Shown piece by piece: positions 1 to 13,715 of a stretch of DNA of 64,000 nt. Position numbers and translations under genes: made by a program. The notes beneath the pieces were generated by a model. The model was not told where the DNA came from. It did no database searches and saw only the letters and a list, made by a program, of their open reading frames with translations. This stretch comes from Corella eumyota (lineage: Eukaryota > Chordata > Ascidiacea > Phlebobranchia > Corellidae), in contig OY720102.1 in assembly GCA_963082875.1 (NCBI GenBank), forward strand, positions 10,080,990-10,144,989. The letters run 5' to 3'. Positions within the stretch are counted from its first letter, which is position 1, and every line of letters starts with the position of its first letter.

Positions 1-839
1 TGGCCATAAGGCCAGACTTGACTGCTGTTGTCTAAACTTCAGAGTCGGCGAGTAAGTAAAAACTAAGCAACTAAGTGAGTAAGAGCGTCAGAGATTTTAT
101 AAATAAAAATACAAGCTTATATACCCAAAAGGTGGGGTAATTATAAAAACAAGGTGGCGTCGGGCAAGTTATACGAGTCGTCCTTTTTTTGGTTTCTTCT
201 ATTGCGATGACGTTTTAGAACCGGCCTGGAGCGGTTAGAAGTCTGATTGCTTGCATTGTTTTGTGCGTTGTTCCGATAAATTGCGTTGTTTGGCCTGTTA
301 AATTGTATTGTTTATGGCCTGACCGGTAAAACGTCGTCATTTGCCGTTAATTTCTTGACGCCCGAACCAACTTTGAAGACGTGTCGGCTCGGTAAACTCG
401 TATGAACTTAACCCGTTGGAAAGCGGTTAAGAATTAAGCGCTTGCCACACCATGTTTTAGTTAAAAGAAATTTATTTGGTTACTGTAAAAGATAAAAATT
501 AAAGTTTTATGGTCTTGATAAGGTTTGGTAAAACAAAAATATTGTATATAAGAGAAATATAAGCTTAAATTTTTGAAAAAAAAATACATTTACTGGTTGC
601 ATATTTACCATATCCATATTTTGCACGTTTTACCGTAAATTTTACCATGTTGAATTTGGCCCAGGCGTGAGCATTGTTATTGGTTGGTTGTGTTATATGA
701 GTGTGTTAGAATATAGAAGAAGAATATTTAAATAGTAAAAGAGATGTTGATCGGCACAAAGCCGTTGTTGCTGATACTGGAAATGTAAAGATAATATTAA
801 AGCGATTGAGACAAAAGGCGGGTTTCTTCATGCAAGAAA

Positions 840-1350
840 AATGTTGTTTGGTAAAAAAAAACAAATGTTTGCAATCGTTGGGGGGTCGTGTTTTGAAACG
901 ACTCTTCCGCTAGTTGGCGGCTCTTCAATCACTGGTTGTGATGCTGACGTTACGATTTGTAACCAAAAAAAAATGTCGTGTTGTGAATAACGACTCTTTC
1001 GCTAGTTGGTGGCTCTTCAATCACTAGTTGTGATGCTGACGTTACAATTTGTAACCAAAAAATAAAGAAGTATTGGGCCTGTTTGCGCTCCTGAAGAACT
1101 ATGCAACCGTGCGCAAGATAACCATCATTTGAAGTAGAATTTCGTTGAGAAGAGGATGACGTCTCATCAGCTTGCTCTTCTAATTCGTGTGAAGCATCAA
1201 TAGGTTGATACGATTTCAGACAGGCTTGTTGTCAACCCAGCTGTGTGGGGAAAAATAAGCAGGCTGTGGCTGCGGTAAAAAATGAGCAGACTGTTGCTGC
1301 TGAGAAAGATTGTGCAGGCTGTAGCTGCAGGTGCGATGCTTGCCCTGTTT
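840..1350 (-). pseudogene. Broken gag-like remnant in the array unit (shown in unit 1)
   Basis: Minus-strand translation of this stretch gives coding-like islands rather than random sequence. One is Gln/Pro-rich (contains LPQPQPAYFSP), one is acidic and serine-rich (ELEEQADETSSSSQ), and one peptide containing VIEEPPTS occurs twice because of a 92-bp-period duplication. Low-complexity linkers of this sort are common in retrotransposon gag proteins, but no zinc knuckle or capsid motif was recognised. The gene is broken, with several interruptions, and the same remnant recurs in all units. Assignment to gag rests on position and composition only. Confidence 0.45.
897..1062. repeat. 74-bp direct duplication with 92-bp period inside each unit
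   Basis: Segments 897-970 and 989-1062 of unit 1 match at nearly every base (shared core gctcttcaatcact, then gttgtgatgctgacgttac). The copies differ at a few sites, so the duplication predates array amplification. It is present in every unit; units 17 and 20 carry a 32-bp-shorter version. On the minus strand it duplicates the peptide around VIEEPPTS. Confidence 0.85.
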
Positions 1351-1745
1351 TTGTCTCATGAGTGTTAGACCTCGTCATCGCGGTTGAGAACTGGTTGTAA
1401 AACATATAAAAGTAATTGGTTGTTTGAACATTGCAGACTGTGTCTTAAAAGTTGACACGTTAAGGTGTTGTCGCAAGAAAAGATAATTGTAATGCACTTA
1501 TACGTTGAAAGATTTTCCAAGGATCTTCCATGTATAAGCCTAATGCTACTTGACTTGGCAAGTAAGCCATTTCTTAAAAGAATAGAAATTGAAATTTCTT
1601 AAAAGAAAAACAATAAATCAAAGAAAGTATAAAGAATTCTGTTATGTCATAGGAAAAAATTAAATATTTTTTTGTGGTTATTCATGTAACGCTCACGCCA
1701 TAAAAAAATGTTTTTCCCCATAAATTTTAAAACGGTATCTTTTTC

Positions 1746-1787
1746 GATATTAACAACTGATTTGTCGACTAAATCAGTTTTCATATC
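1746..1787. other. Internal palindrome of the array unit
   Basis: Perfect 9-bp arms aactgattt (1755-1763) and aaatcagtt (1771-1779) surround gtcgact, and outer arms gatat/atatc extend the structure to 1746-1787. The palindrome recurs at the same place in every unit. No function is known. Confidence 0.6.
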
Positions 1788-2493
1788 TCGAAATGACGCA
1801 CAAAATATCTATGATCTTATATAACAAATTATTTTAGAAAAATCAATTACACGAACTGCATAGTTATGTTATTAAGGATAAAGTATTTAAAGTAGTTTGT
1901 CGCGTTTACAAAAATAATAAAATGAGAAAAGAAAATATTTTAGAAGTTACGGATCCCGATTAAAACGATTTAACAACTATTTAAAATAAACATAAATCGT
2001 TTACTAACTAATGTTTAAGGTTTAAAAAAAAATTATATAAAAAAAAATAGGAAAAAAATGTTGTCGGTAATAAATCACCAAAATGTAGCTTTATACTCTT
2101 ATCAAAATTTAAACAGATTTAATTTAACCTATGCTGTAATAAAAGTTTGTTATTGATACTGCCTATAAAGTTTCTAAAAGTATTCTATTCTAAAAAAATG
2201 TCTAAATTATTCTGCAAGCGTCGTAATCGTTACACCTAGCGTTTTTAACTTTTGCTTGGCTTTGATCGTCTGATTTTTATTCGTTAATTCTTAAATCGGA
2301 GATTTGCGTATTCTAGGTTAAACTGTACCTACTGACCATTTATTTAACCGTTAATCACGTCGGGGTCACCATTTCTGTAGGGTTTTCTTAACGTTTTAAT
2401 TAATTTAATAATATTAATAGAGATGGTTTGTGGTGGTTTATTAAATTTGGGTTGTGGATTGTTAGTTGTCTAATTTGGGGTTACCACAGGTTC

Positions 2494-2525
2494 TATCATA
2501 GCCTTTATTGCTAAAGTCTATGATA
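2494..2525 (-). other. Hairpin carrying the LTR polyadenylation signal (shown in unit 1)
   Basis: The arms are tatcatag/ctatgata (8 bp), one mismatch, then cttta/taaag (5 bp), around a 4-nt loop. On the minus-strand RNA the AATAAA signal spans the upper stem and loop. It is repeated in all units, and at 54470-54501 in the terminal LTR. Confidence 0.65.
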
Positions 2526-2743
2526 AACCTGACTATTTAATTAATAAATTGTTTAAGATTCAAGACTCCGTTTAACTTGCATTGCACCTAAGCTTTCTGA
2601 TTAATTTAACTTGATAATAACAAACTTTTAACTAAGTATTGCGAGTTATATTGTACACACGAATAATATAAAACAAGTACTTGATTACACTAAATGCGCG
2701 ATACAAAATTAAAACTGACATTACATTTTTATATTAATGCGTC

Positions 2744-5486
2744 TGGCCATAAGGCCAGACTTGACTGCTGTTGTCTAAACTTCAGAGTCGGCGAGTAAGT
2801 AAAAACTAAGCAACTAAGTGAGTAAGAGCGTCAGAGATTTTATAAATAAAAATACAAGCTTATATACCCAAAAGGTGGGGTAATTATAAAAACAAGGTGG
2901 CGTCGGGCAAGTTATACGAGTCGTCCTTTTTTTGGTTTCTTCTATTGCGATGACGTTTTAGAACCGGCCTGGAGCGGTTAGAAGTCTGATTGCTTGCATT
3001 GTTTTGTGCGTTGTTCCGATAAATTGCGTTGTTTGGCCTGTTAAATTGTATTGTTTATGGCCTGACCGGTAAAACGTCGTCATTTGCCGTTAATTTCTTG
3101 ACGCCCGAACCAACTTTGAAGACGTGTCGGCTCGGTAAACTCGTATGAACTTAACCCGTTGGAAAGCGGTTAAGAATTAAGCGCTTGCCACACCATGTTT
3201 TAGTTAAAAGAAATTTATTTGGTTACTGTAAAAGATAAAAATTAAAGTTTTATGGTCTTGATAAGGTTTGGTAAAACAAAAATATTGTATATAAGAGAAA
3301 TATAAGCTTAAATTTTTGAAAAAAAAATACATTTACTGGTTGCATATTTACCATATCCATATTTTGCACGTTTTACCGTAAATTTTACCATGTTGAATTT
3401 GGCCCAGGCGTGAGCATTGTTATTGGTTGGTTGTGTTATATGAGTGTGTTAGAATATAGAAGAAGAATATTTAAATAGTAAAAGAGATGTTGATCGGCAC
3501 AAAGCCGTTGTTGCTGATACTGGAAATGTAAAGATAATATTAAAGCGATTGAGACAAAAGGCGGGTTTCTTCATGCAAGAAAAATGTTCTTTGGTAAAAA
3601 AAAACAAATGTTTGCAATCGTTGGGGGGTCGTGTTTTGAAACGACTCTTCCGCTAGTTGGCGGCTCTTCAATCACTGGTTGTGATGCTGACGTTACGATT
3701 TGTAACCAAAAAAAAATGTCGTGTTGTGAATAACGACTCTTTCGCTAGTTGGTGGCTCTTCAATCACTAGTTGTGATGCTGACGTTACAATTTGTAACCA
3801 AAAAATAAAGAAGTATTGGGCCTGTTTGCGCTCCTGAAGAACTATGCAACCGTGCGCAAGATAACCATCATTTGAAGTAGAATTTCGTTGAGAAGAGGAT
3901 GACGTCTCATCAGCTTGCTCTTCTAATTCGTGTGAAGCATCAATAGGTTGATACGATTTCAGACAGGCTTGTTGTCAACCCAGCTGTGTGGGGAAAAATA
4001 AGCAGGCTGTGGCTGCGGTAAAAAATGAGCAGACTGTTGCTGCTGAGAAAGATTGTGCAGGCTGTAGCTGCAGGTGCGATGCTTGCCCTGTTTTTGTCTC
4101 ATGAGTGTTAGACCTCGTCATCGCGGTTGAGAACTGGTTGTAAAACATATAAAAGTAATTGGTTGTTTGAACATTGCAGACTGTGTCTTAAAAGTTGACA
4201 CGTTAAGGTGTTGTCGCAAGAAAAGATAATTGTAATGCACTTATACGTTGAAAGATTTTCCAAGGATCTTCCATGTATAAGCCTAATGCTACTTGACTTG
4301 GCAAGTAAGCCATTTCTTAAAAGAATAGAAATTGAAATTTCTTAAAAGAAAAACAATAAATCAAAGAAAGTATAAAGAATTCTGTTATGTCATAGGAAAA
4401 AATTAAATATTTTTTTGTGGTTATTCATGTAACGCTCACGCCATAAAAAAATGTTTTTCCCCATAAATTTTAAAACGGTATCTTTTTCGATATTAACAAC
4501 TGATTTGTCGACTAAATCAGTTTTCATATCTCGAAATGACGCACAAAATATCTATGATCTTATATAACAAATTATTTTAGAAAAATCAATTACACGAACT
4601 GCATAGTTATGTTATTAAGGATAAAGTATTTAAAGTAGTTTGTCGCGTTTACAAAAATAATAAAATGAGAAAAGAAAATATTTTAGAAGTTACGGATCCC
4701 GATTAAAACGATTTAACAACTATTTAAAATAAACATAAATCGTTTACTAACTAATGTTTAAGGTTTAAAAAAAAATTATATAAAAAAAAATAGGAAAAAA
4801 ATGTTGTCGGTAATAAATCACCAAAATGTAGCTTTATACTCTTATCAAAATTTAAACAGATTTAATTTAACCTATGCTGTAATAAAAGTTTGTTATTGAT
4901 ACTGCCTATAAAGTTTCTAAAAGTATTCTATTCTAAAAAAATGTCTAAATTATTCTGCAAGCGTCGTAATCGTTACACCTAGCGTTTTTAACTTTTGCTT
5001 GGCTTTGATCGTCTGATTTTTATTCGTTAATTCTTAAATCGGAGATTTGCGTATTCTAGGTTAAACTGTACCTACTGACCATTTATTTAACCGTTAATCA
5101 CGTCGGGGTCACCATTTCTGTAGGGTTTTCTTAACGTTTTAATTAATTTAATAATATTAATAGAGATGGTTTGTGGTGGTTTATTAAATTTGGGTTGTGG
5201 ATTGTTAGTTGTCTAATTTGGGGTCACCACAGGTTCTATCATAGCCTTTATTGCTAAAGTCTATGATAAACCTGACTATTTAATTAATAAATTGTTTAAG
5301 ATTCAAGACTCCGTTTAACTTGCATTGCACCTAAGCTTTCTGATTAATTTAACTTGATAATAACAAACTTTTAACTAAGTATTGCGAGTTATATTGTACA
5401 CACGAATAATATAAAACAAGTACTTGATTACACTAAATGCGCGATACAAAATTAAAACTGACATTACATTTTTATATTAATGCGTC
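2744..5486 (-). repeat. Array unit 2
   Basis: 2743 bp; markers 846C and 2482C, with no other differences noticed from the majority sequence. Confidence 0.93.
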
Positions 5487-8229
5487 TGGCCATAAGGCCA
5501 GACTTGACTGCTGTTGTCTAAACTTCAGAGTCGGCGAGTAAGTAAAAACTAAGCAACTAAGTGAGTAAGAGCGTCAGAGATTTTATAAATAAAAATACAA
5601 GCTTATATACCCAAAAGGTGGGGTAATTATAAAAACAAGGTGGCGTCGGGCAAGTTATACGAGTCGTCCTTTTTTTGGTTTCTTCTATTGCGATGACGTT
5701 TTAGAACCGGCCTGGAGCGGTTAGAAGTCTGATTGCTTGCATTGTTTTGTGCGTTGTTCCGATAAATTGCGTTGTTTGGCCTGTTAAATTGTATTGTTTA
5801 TGGCCTGACCGGTAAAACGTCGTCATTTGCCGTTAATTTCTTGACGCCCGAACCAACTTTGAAGACGTGTCGGCTCGGTAAACTCGTATGAACTTAACCC
5901 GTTGGAAAGCGGTTAAGAATTAAGCGCTTGCCACACCATGTTTTAGTTAAAAGAAATTTATTTGGTTACTGTAAAAGATAAAAATTAAAGTTTTATGGTC
6001 TTGATAAGGTTTGGTAAAACAAAAATATTGTATATAAGAGAAATATAAGCTTAAATTTTTGAAAAAAAAATACATTTACTGGTTGCATATTTACCATATC
6101 CATATTTTGCACGTTTTACCGTAAATTTTACCATGTTGAATTTGGCCCAGGCGTGAGCATTGTTATTGGTTGGTTGTGTTATATGAGTGTGTTAGAATAT
6201 AGAAGAAGAATATTTAAATAGTAAAAGAGATGTTGATCGGCACAAAGCCGTTGTTGCTGATACTGGAAATGTAAAGATAATATTAAAGCGATTGAGACAA
6301 AAGGCGGGTTTCTTCATGCAAGAAAAATGTTCTTTGGTAAAAAAAAACAAATGTTTGCAATCGTTGGGGGGTCGTGTTTTGAAACGACTCTTCCGCTAGT
6401 TGGCGGCTCTTCAATCACTGGTTGTGATGCTGACGTTACGATTTGTAACCAAAAAAAAATGTCGTGTTGTGAATAACGACTCTTTCGCTAGTTGGTGGCT
6501 CTTCAATCACTAGTTGTGATGCTGACGTTACAATTTGTAACCAAAAAATAAAGAAGTATTGGGCCTGTTTGCGCTCCTGAAGAACTATGCAACCGTGCGC
6601 AAGATAACCATCATTTGAAGTAGAATTTCGTTGAGAAGAGGATGACGTCTCATCAGCTTGCTCTTCTAATTCGTGTGAAGCATCAATAGGTTGATACGAT
6701 TTCAGACAGGCTTGTTGTCAACCCAGCTGTGTGGGGAAAAATAAGCAGGCTGTGGCTGCGGTAAAAAATGAGCAGACTGTTGCTGCTGAGAAAGATTGTG
6801 CAGGCTGTAGCTGCAGGTGCGATGCTTGCCCTGTTTTTGTCTCATGAGTGTTAGACCTCGTCATCGCGGTTGAGAACTGGTTGTAAAACATATAAAAGTA
6901 ATTGGTTGTTTGAACATTGCAGACTGTGTCTTAAAAGTTGACACGTTAAGGTGTTGTCGCAAGAAAAGATAATTGTAATGCACTTATACGTTGAAAGATT
7001 TTCCAAGGATCTTCCATGTATAAGCCTAATGCTACTTGACTTGGCAAGTAAGCCATTTCTTAAAAGAATAGAAATTGAAATTTCTTAAAAGAAAAACAAT
7101 AAATCAAAGAAAGTATAAAGAATTCTGTTATGTCATAGGAAAAAATTAAATATTTTTTTGTGGTTATTCATGTAACGCTCACGCCATAAAAAAATGTTTT
7201 TCCCCATAAATTTTAAAACGGTATCTTTTTCGATATTAACAACTGATTTGTCGACTAAATCAGTTTTCATATCTCGAAATGACGCACAAAATATCTATGA
7301 TCTTATATAACAAATTATTTTAGAAAAATCAATTACACGAACTGCATAGTTATGTTATTAAGGATAAAGTATTTAAAGTAGTTTGTCGCGTTTACAAAAA
7401 TAATAAAATGAGAAAAGAAAATATTTTAGAAGTTACGGATCCCGATTAAAACGATTTAACAACTATTTAAAATAAACATAAATCGTTTACTAACTAATGT
7501 TTAAGGTTTAAAAAAAAATTATATAAAAAAAAATAGGAAAAAAATGTTGTCGGTAATAAATCACCAAAATGTAGCTTTATACTCTTATCAAAATTTAAAC
7601 AGATTTAATTTAACCTATGCTGTAATAAAAGTTTGTTATTGATACTGCCTATAAAGTTTCTAAAAGTATTCTATTCTAAAAAAATGTCTAAATTATTCTG
7701 CAAGCGTCGTAATCGTTACACCTAGCGTTTTTAACTTTTGCTTGGCTTTGATCGTCTGATTTTTATTCGTTAATTCTTAAATCGGAGATTTGCGTATTCT
7801 AGGTTAAACTGTACCTACTGACCATTTATTTAACCGTTAATCACGTCGGGGTCACCATTTCTGTAGGGTTTTCTTAACGTTTTAATTAATTTAATAATAT
7901 TAATAGAGATGGTTTGTGGTGGTTTATTAAATTTGGGTTGTGGATTGTTAGTTGTCTAATTTGGGGTCACCACAGGTTCTATCATAGCCTTTATTGCTAA
8001 AGTCTATGATAAACCTGACTATTTAATTAATAAATTGTTTAAGATTCAAGACTCCGTTTAACTTGCATTGCACCTAAGCTTTCTGATTAATTTAACTTGA
8101 TAATAACAAACTTTTAACTAAGTATTGCGAGTTATATTGTACACACGAATAATATAAAACAAGTACTTGATTACACTAAATGCGCGATACAAAATTAAAA
8201 CTGACATTACATTTTTATATTAATGCGTC
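5487..8229 (-). repeat. Array unit 3
   Basis: 2743 bp; markers 846C and 2482C, the same type as unit 2. Confidence 0.93.
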
Positions 8230-10972
8230 TGGCCATAAGGCCAGACTTGACTGCTGTTGTCTAAACTTCAGAGTCGGCGAGTAAGTAAAAACTAAGCAAC
8301 TAAGTGAGTAAGAGCGTCAGAGATTTTATAAATAAAAATACAAGCTTATATACCCAAAAGGTGGGGTAATTATAAAAACAAGGTGGCGTCGGGCAAGTTA
8401 TACGAGTCGTCCTTTTTTTGGTTTCTTCTATTGCGATGACGTTTTAGAACCGGCCTGGAGCGGTTAGAAGTCTGATTGCTTGCATTGTTTTGTGCGTTGT
8501 TCCGATAAATTGCGTTGTTTGGCCTGTTAAATTGTATTGTTTATGGCCTGACCGGTAAAACGTCGTCATTTGCCGTTAATTTCTTGACGCCCGAACCAAC
8601 TTTGAAGACGTGTCGGCTCGGTAAACTCGTATGAACTTAACCCGTTGGAAAGCGGTTAAGAATTAAGCGCTTGCCACACCATGTTTTAGTTAAAAGAAAT
8701 TTATTTGGTTACTGTAAAAGATAAAAATTAAAGTTTTATGGTCTTGATAAGGTTTGGTAAAACAAAAATATTGTATATAAGAGAAATATAAGCTTAAATT
8801 TTTGAAAAAAAAATACATTTACTGGTTGCATATTTACCATATCCATATTTTGCACGTTTTACCGTAAATTTTACCATGTTGAATTTGGCCCAGGCGTGAG
8901 CATTGTTATTGGTTGGTTGTGTTATATGAGTGTGTTAGAATATAGAAGAAGAATATTTAAATAGTAAAAGAGATGTTGATCGGCACAAAGCCGTTGTTGC
9001 TGATACTGGAAATGTAAAGATAATATTAAAGCGATTGAGACAAAAGGCGGGTTTCTTCATGCAAGAAAAATGTTCTTTGGTAAAAAAAAACAAATGTTTG
9101 CAATCGTTGGGGGGTCGTGTTTTGAAACGACTCTTCCGCTAGTTGGCGGCTCTTCAATCACTGGTTGTGATGCTGACGTTACGATTTGTAACCAAAAAAA
9201 AATGTCGTGTTGTGAATAACGACTCTTTCGCTAGTTGGTGGCTCTTCAATCACTAGTTGTGATGCTGACGTTACAATTTGTAACCAAAAAATAAAGAAGT
9301 ATTGGGCCTGTTTGCGCTCCTGAAGAACTATGCAACCGTGCGCAAGATAACCATCATTTGAAGTAGAATTTCGTTGAGAAGAGGATGACGTCTCATCAGC
9401 TTGCTCTTCTAATTCGTGTGAAGCATCAATAGGTTGATACGATTTCAGACAGGCTTGTTGTCAACCCAGCTGTGTGGGGAAAAATAAGCAGGCTGTGGCT
9501 GCGGTAAAAAATGAGCAGACTGTTGCTGCTGAGAAAGATTGTGCAGGCTGTAGCTGCAGGTGCGATGCTTGCCCTGTTTTTGTCTCATGAGTGTTAGACC
9601 TCGTCATCGCGGTTGAGAACTGGTTGTAAAACATATAAAAGTAATTGGTTGTTTGAACATTGCAGACTGTGTCTTAAAAGTTGACACGTTAAGGTGTTGT
9701 CGCAAGAAAAGATAATTGTAATGCACTTATACGTTGAAAGATTTTCCAAGGATCTTCCATGTATAAGCCTAATGCTACTTGACTTGGCAAGTAAGCCATT
9801 TCTTAAAAGAATAGAAATTGAAATTTCTTAAAAGAAAAACAATAAATCAAAGAAAGTATAAAGAATTCTGTTATGTCATAGGAAAAAATTAAATATTTTT
9901 TTGTGGTTATTCATGTAACGCTCACGCCATAAAAAAATGTTTTTCCCCATAAATTTTAAAACGGTATCTTTTTCGATATTAACAACTGATTTGTCGACTA
10001 AATCAGTTTTCATATCTCGAAATGACGCACAAAATATCTATGATCTTATATAACAAATTATTTTAGAAAAATCAATTACACAAACTGCATAGTTATGTTA
10101 TTAAGGATAAAGTATTTAAAGTAGTTTGTCGCGTTTACAAAAATAATAAAATGAGAAAAGAAATAATTTTAGAAGTTACGGATCCCGATTAAAACGATTT
10201 AACAACTATTTAAAATAAACATAAATCGTTTACTAACTAATGTTTAAGGTTTAAAAAAAAATTATATAAAAAAAAATAGGAAAAAAATGTTGTCGGTAAT
10301 AAATCACCAAAATGTAGCTTTATACTCTTATCAAAATTTAAACAGATTTAATTTAACCTATGCTGTAATAAAAGTTTGTTATTGATACTGCCTATAAAGT
10401 TTCTAAAAGTATTCTATTCTAAAAAAATGTCTAAATTATTCTGCAAGCGTCGTAATCGTTACACCTAGCGTTTTTAACTTTTGCTTGGCTTTGATCGTCT
10501 GATTTTTATTCGTTAATTCTTAAATCGGAGATTTGCGTATTCTAGGTTAAACTGTACCTACTGACCATTTATTTAACCGTTAATCACGTCGGGGTCACCA
10601 TTTCTGTAGGGTTTTCTTAACGTTTTAATTAATTTAATAATATTAATAGAGATGGTTTGTGGTGGTTTATTAAATTTGGGTTGTGGATTGTTAGTTGTCT
10701 AATTTGGGGTTACCACAGGTTCTATCATAGCCTTTATTGCTAAAGTCTATGATAAACCTGACTATTTAATTAATAAATTGTTTAAGATTCAAGACTCCGT
10801 TTAACTTGCATTGCACCTAAGCTTTCTGATTAATTTAACTTGATAATAACAAACTTTTAACTAAGTATTGCGAGTTATATTGTACACACGAATAATATAA
10901 AACAAGTACTTGATTACACTAAATGCGCGATACAAAATTAAAACTGACATTACATTTTTATATTAATGCGTC
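8230..10972 (-). repeat. Array unit 4
   Basis: 2743 bp; carries the marker set 846C, 1853A, TA at 1935-1936 and 2482T, shared as a whole only with unit 7, three units away. Confidence 0.93.
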
Positions 10973-13715
10973 TGGCCATAAGGCCAGACTTGACTGCTGT
11001 TGTCTAAACTTCAGAGTCGGCGAGTAAGTAAAAACTAAGCAACTAAGTGAGTAAGAGCGTCAGAGATTTTATAAATAAAAATACAAGCTTATATACCCAA
11101 AAGGTGGGGTAATTATAAAAACAAGGTGGCGTCGGGCAAGTTATACGAGTCGTCCTTTTTTTGGTTTCTTCTATTGCGATGACGTTTTAGAACCGGCCTG
11201 GAGCGGTTAGAAGTCTGATTGCTTGCATTGTTTTGTGCGTTGTTCCGATAAATTGCGTTGTTTGGCCTGTTAAATTGTATTGTTTATGGCCTGACCGGTA
11301 AAACGTCGTCATTTGCCGTTAATTTCTTGACGCCCGAACCAACTTTGAAGACGTGTCGGCTCGGTAAACTCGTATGAACTTAACCCGTTGGAAAGCGGTT
11401 AAGAATTAAGCGCTTGCCACACCATGTTTTAGTTAAAAGAAATTTATTTGGTTACTGTAAAAGATAAAAATTAAAGTTTTATGGTCTTGATAAGGTTTGG
11501 TAAAACAAAAATATTGTATATAAGAGAAATATAAGCTTAAATTTTTGAAAAAAAAATACATTTACTGGTTGCATATTTACCATATCCATATTTTGCACGT
11601 TTTACCGTAAATTTTACCATGTTGAATTTGGCCCAGGCGTGAGCATTGTTATTGGTTGGTTGTGTTATATGAGTGTGTTAGAATATAGAAGAAGAATATT
11701 TAAATAGTAAAAGAGATGTTGATCGGCACAAAGCCGTTGTTGCTGATACTGGAAATGTAAAGATAATATTAAAGCGATTGAGACAAAAGGCGGGTTTCTT
11801 CATGCAAGAAAAATGTTCTTTGGTAAAAAAAAACAAATGTTTGCAATCGTTGGGGGGTCGTGTTTTGAAACGACTCTTCCGCTAGTTGGCGGCTCTTCAA
11901 TCACTGGTTGTGATGCTGACGTTACGATTTGTAACCAAAAAAAAATGTCGTGTTGTGAATAACGACTCTTTCGCTAGTTGGTGGCTCTTCAATCACTAGT
12001 TGTGATGCTGACGTTACAATTTGTAACCAAAAAATAAAGAAGTATTGGGCCTGTTTGCGCTCCTGAAGAACTATGCAACCGTGCGCAAGATAACCATCAT
12101 TTGAAGTAGAATTTCGTTGAGAAGAGGATGACGTCTCATCAGCTTGCTCTTCTAATTCGTGTGAAGCATCAATAGGTTGATACGATTTCAGACAGGCTTG
12201 TTGTCAACCCAGCTGTGTGGGGAAAAATAAGCAGGCTGTGGCTGCGGTAAAAAATGAGCAGACTGTTGCTGCTGAGAAAGATTGTGCAGGCTGTAGCTGC
12301 AGGTGCGATGCTTGCCCTGTTTTTGTCTCATGAGTGTTAGACCTCGTCATCGCGGTTGAGAACTGGTTGTAAAACATATAAAAGTAATTGGTTGTTTGAA
12401 CATTGCAGACTGTGTCTTAAAAGTTGACACGTTAAGGTGTTGTCGCAAGAAAAGATAATTGTAATGCACTTATACGTTGAAAGATTTTCCAAGGATCTTC
12501 CATGTATAAGCCTAATGCTACTTGACTTGGCAAGTAAGCCATTTCTTAAAAGAATAGAAATTGAAATTTCTTAAAAGAAAAACAATAAATCAAAGAAAGT
12601 ATAAAGAATTCTGTTATGTCATAGGAAAAAATTAAATATTTTTTTGTGGTTATTCATGTAACGCTCACGCCATAAAAAAATGTTTTTCCCCATAAATTTT
12701 AAAACGGTATCTTTTTCGATATTAACAACTGATTTGTCGACTAAATCAGTTTTCATATCTCGAAATGACGCACAAAATATCTATGATCTTATATAACAAA
12801 TTATTTTAGAAAAATCAATTACACGAACTGCATAGTTATGTTATTAAGGATAAAGTATTTAAAGTAGTTTGTCGCGTTTACAAAAATAATAAAATGAGAA
12901 AAGAAAATATTTTAGAAGTTACGGATCCCGATTAAAACGATTTAACAACTATTTAAAATAAACATAAATCGTTTACTAACTAATGTTTAAGGTTTAAAAA
13001 AAAATTATATAAAAAAAAATAGGAAAAAAATGTTGTCGGTAATAAATCACCAAAATGTAGCTTTATACTCTTATCAAAATTTAAACAGATTTAATTTAAC
13101 CTATGCTGTAATAAAAGTTTGTTATTGATACTGCCTATAAAGTTTCTAAAAGTATTCTATTCTAAAAAAATGTCTAAATTATTCTGCAAGCGTCGTAATC
13201 GTTACACCTAGCGTTTTTAACTTTTGCTTGGCTTTGATCGTCTGATTTTTATTCGTTAATTCTTAAATCGGAGATTTGCGTATTCTAGGTTAAACTGTAC
13301 CTACTGACCATTTATTTAACCGTTAATCACGTCGGGGTCACCATTTCTGTAGGGTTTTCTTAACGTTTTAATTAATTTAATAATATTAATAGAGATGGTT
13401 TGTGGTGGTTTATTAAATTTGGGTTGTGGATTGTTAGTTGTCTAATTTGGGGTCACCACAGGTTCTATCATAGCCTTTATTGCTAAAGTCTATGATAAAC
13501 CTGACTATTTAATTAATAAATTGTTTAAGATTCAAGACTCCGTTTAACTTGCATTGCACCTAAGCTTTCTGATTAATTTAACTTGATAATAACAAACTTT
13601 TAACTAAGTATTGCGAGTTATATTGTACACACGAATAATATAAAACAAGTACTTGATTACACTAAATGCGCGATACAAAATTAAAACTGACATTACATTT
13701 TTATATTAATGCGTC
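10973..13715 (-). repeat. Array unit 5
   Basis: 2743 bp; majority type with 846C and 2482C, like unit 8 three units away. Confidence 0.93.

Larger units (their letters stand above)
1..2743 (-). repeat. Array unit 1
   Basis: Full-length unit of 2743 bp; the window starts exactly at the phase chosen here, so the true array continues to the left. Markers are 846G and 2482T. It is used as the reference for the sub-features described below. Confidence 0.93.

Noticed and set aside
450-500. Polypurine tract beside the array LTR
   Set aside because: The minus-strand bases just before TGTGGC (ending aaaacatgg) are only weakly purine-rich, so a polypurine tract cannot be claimed from sequence alone.
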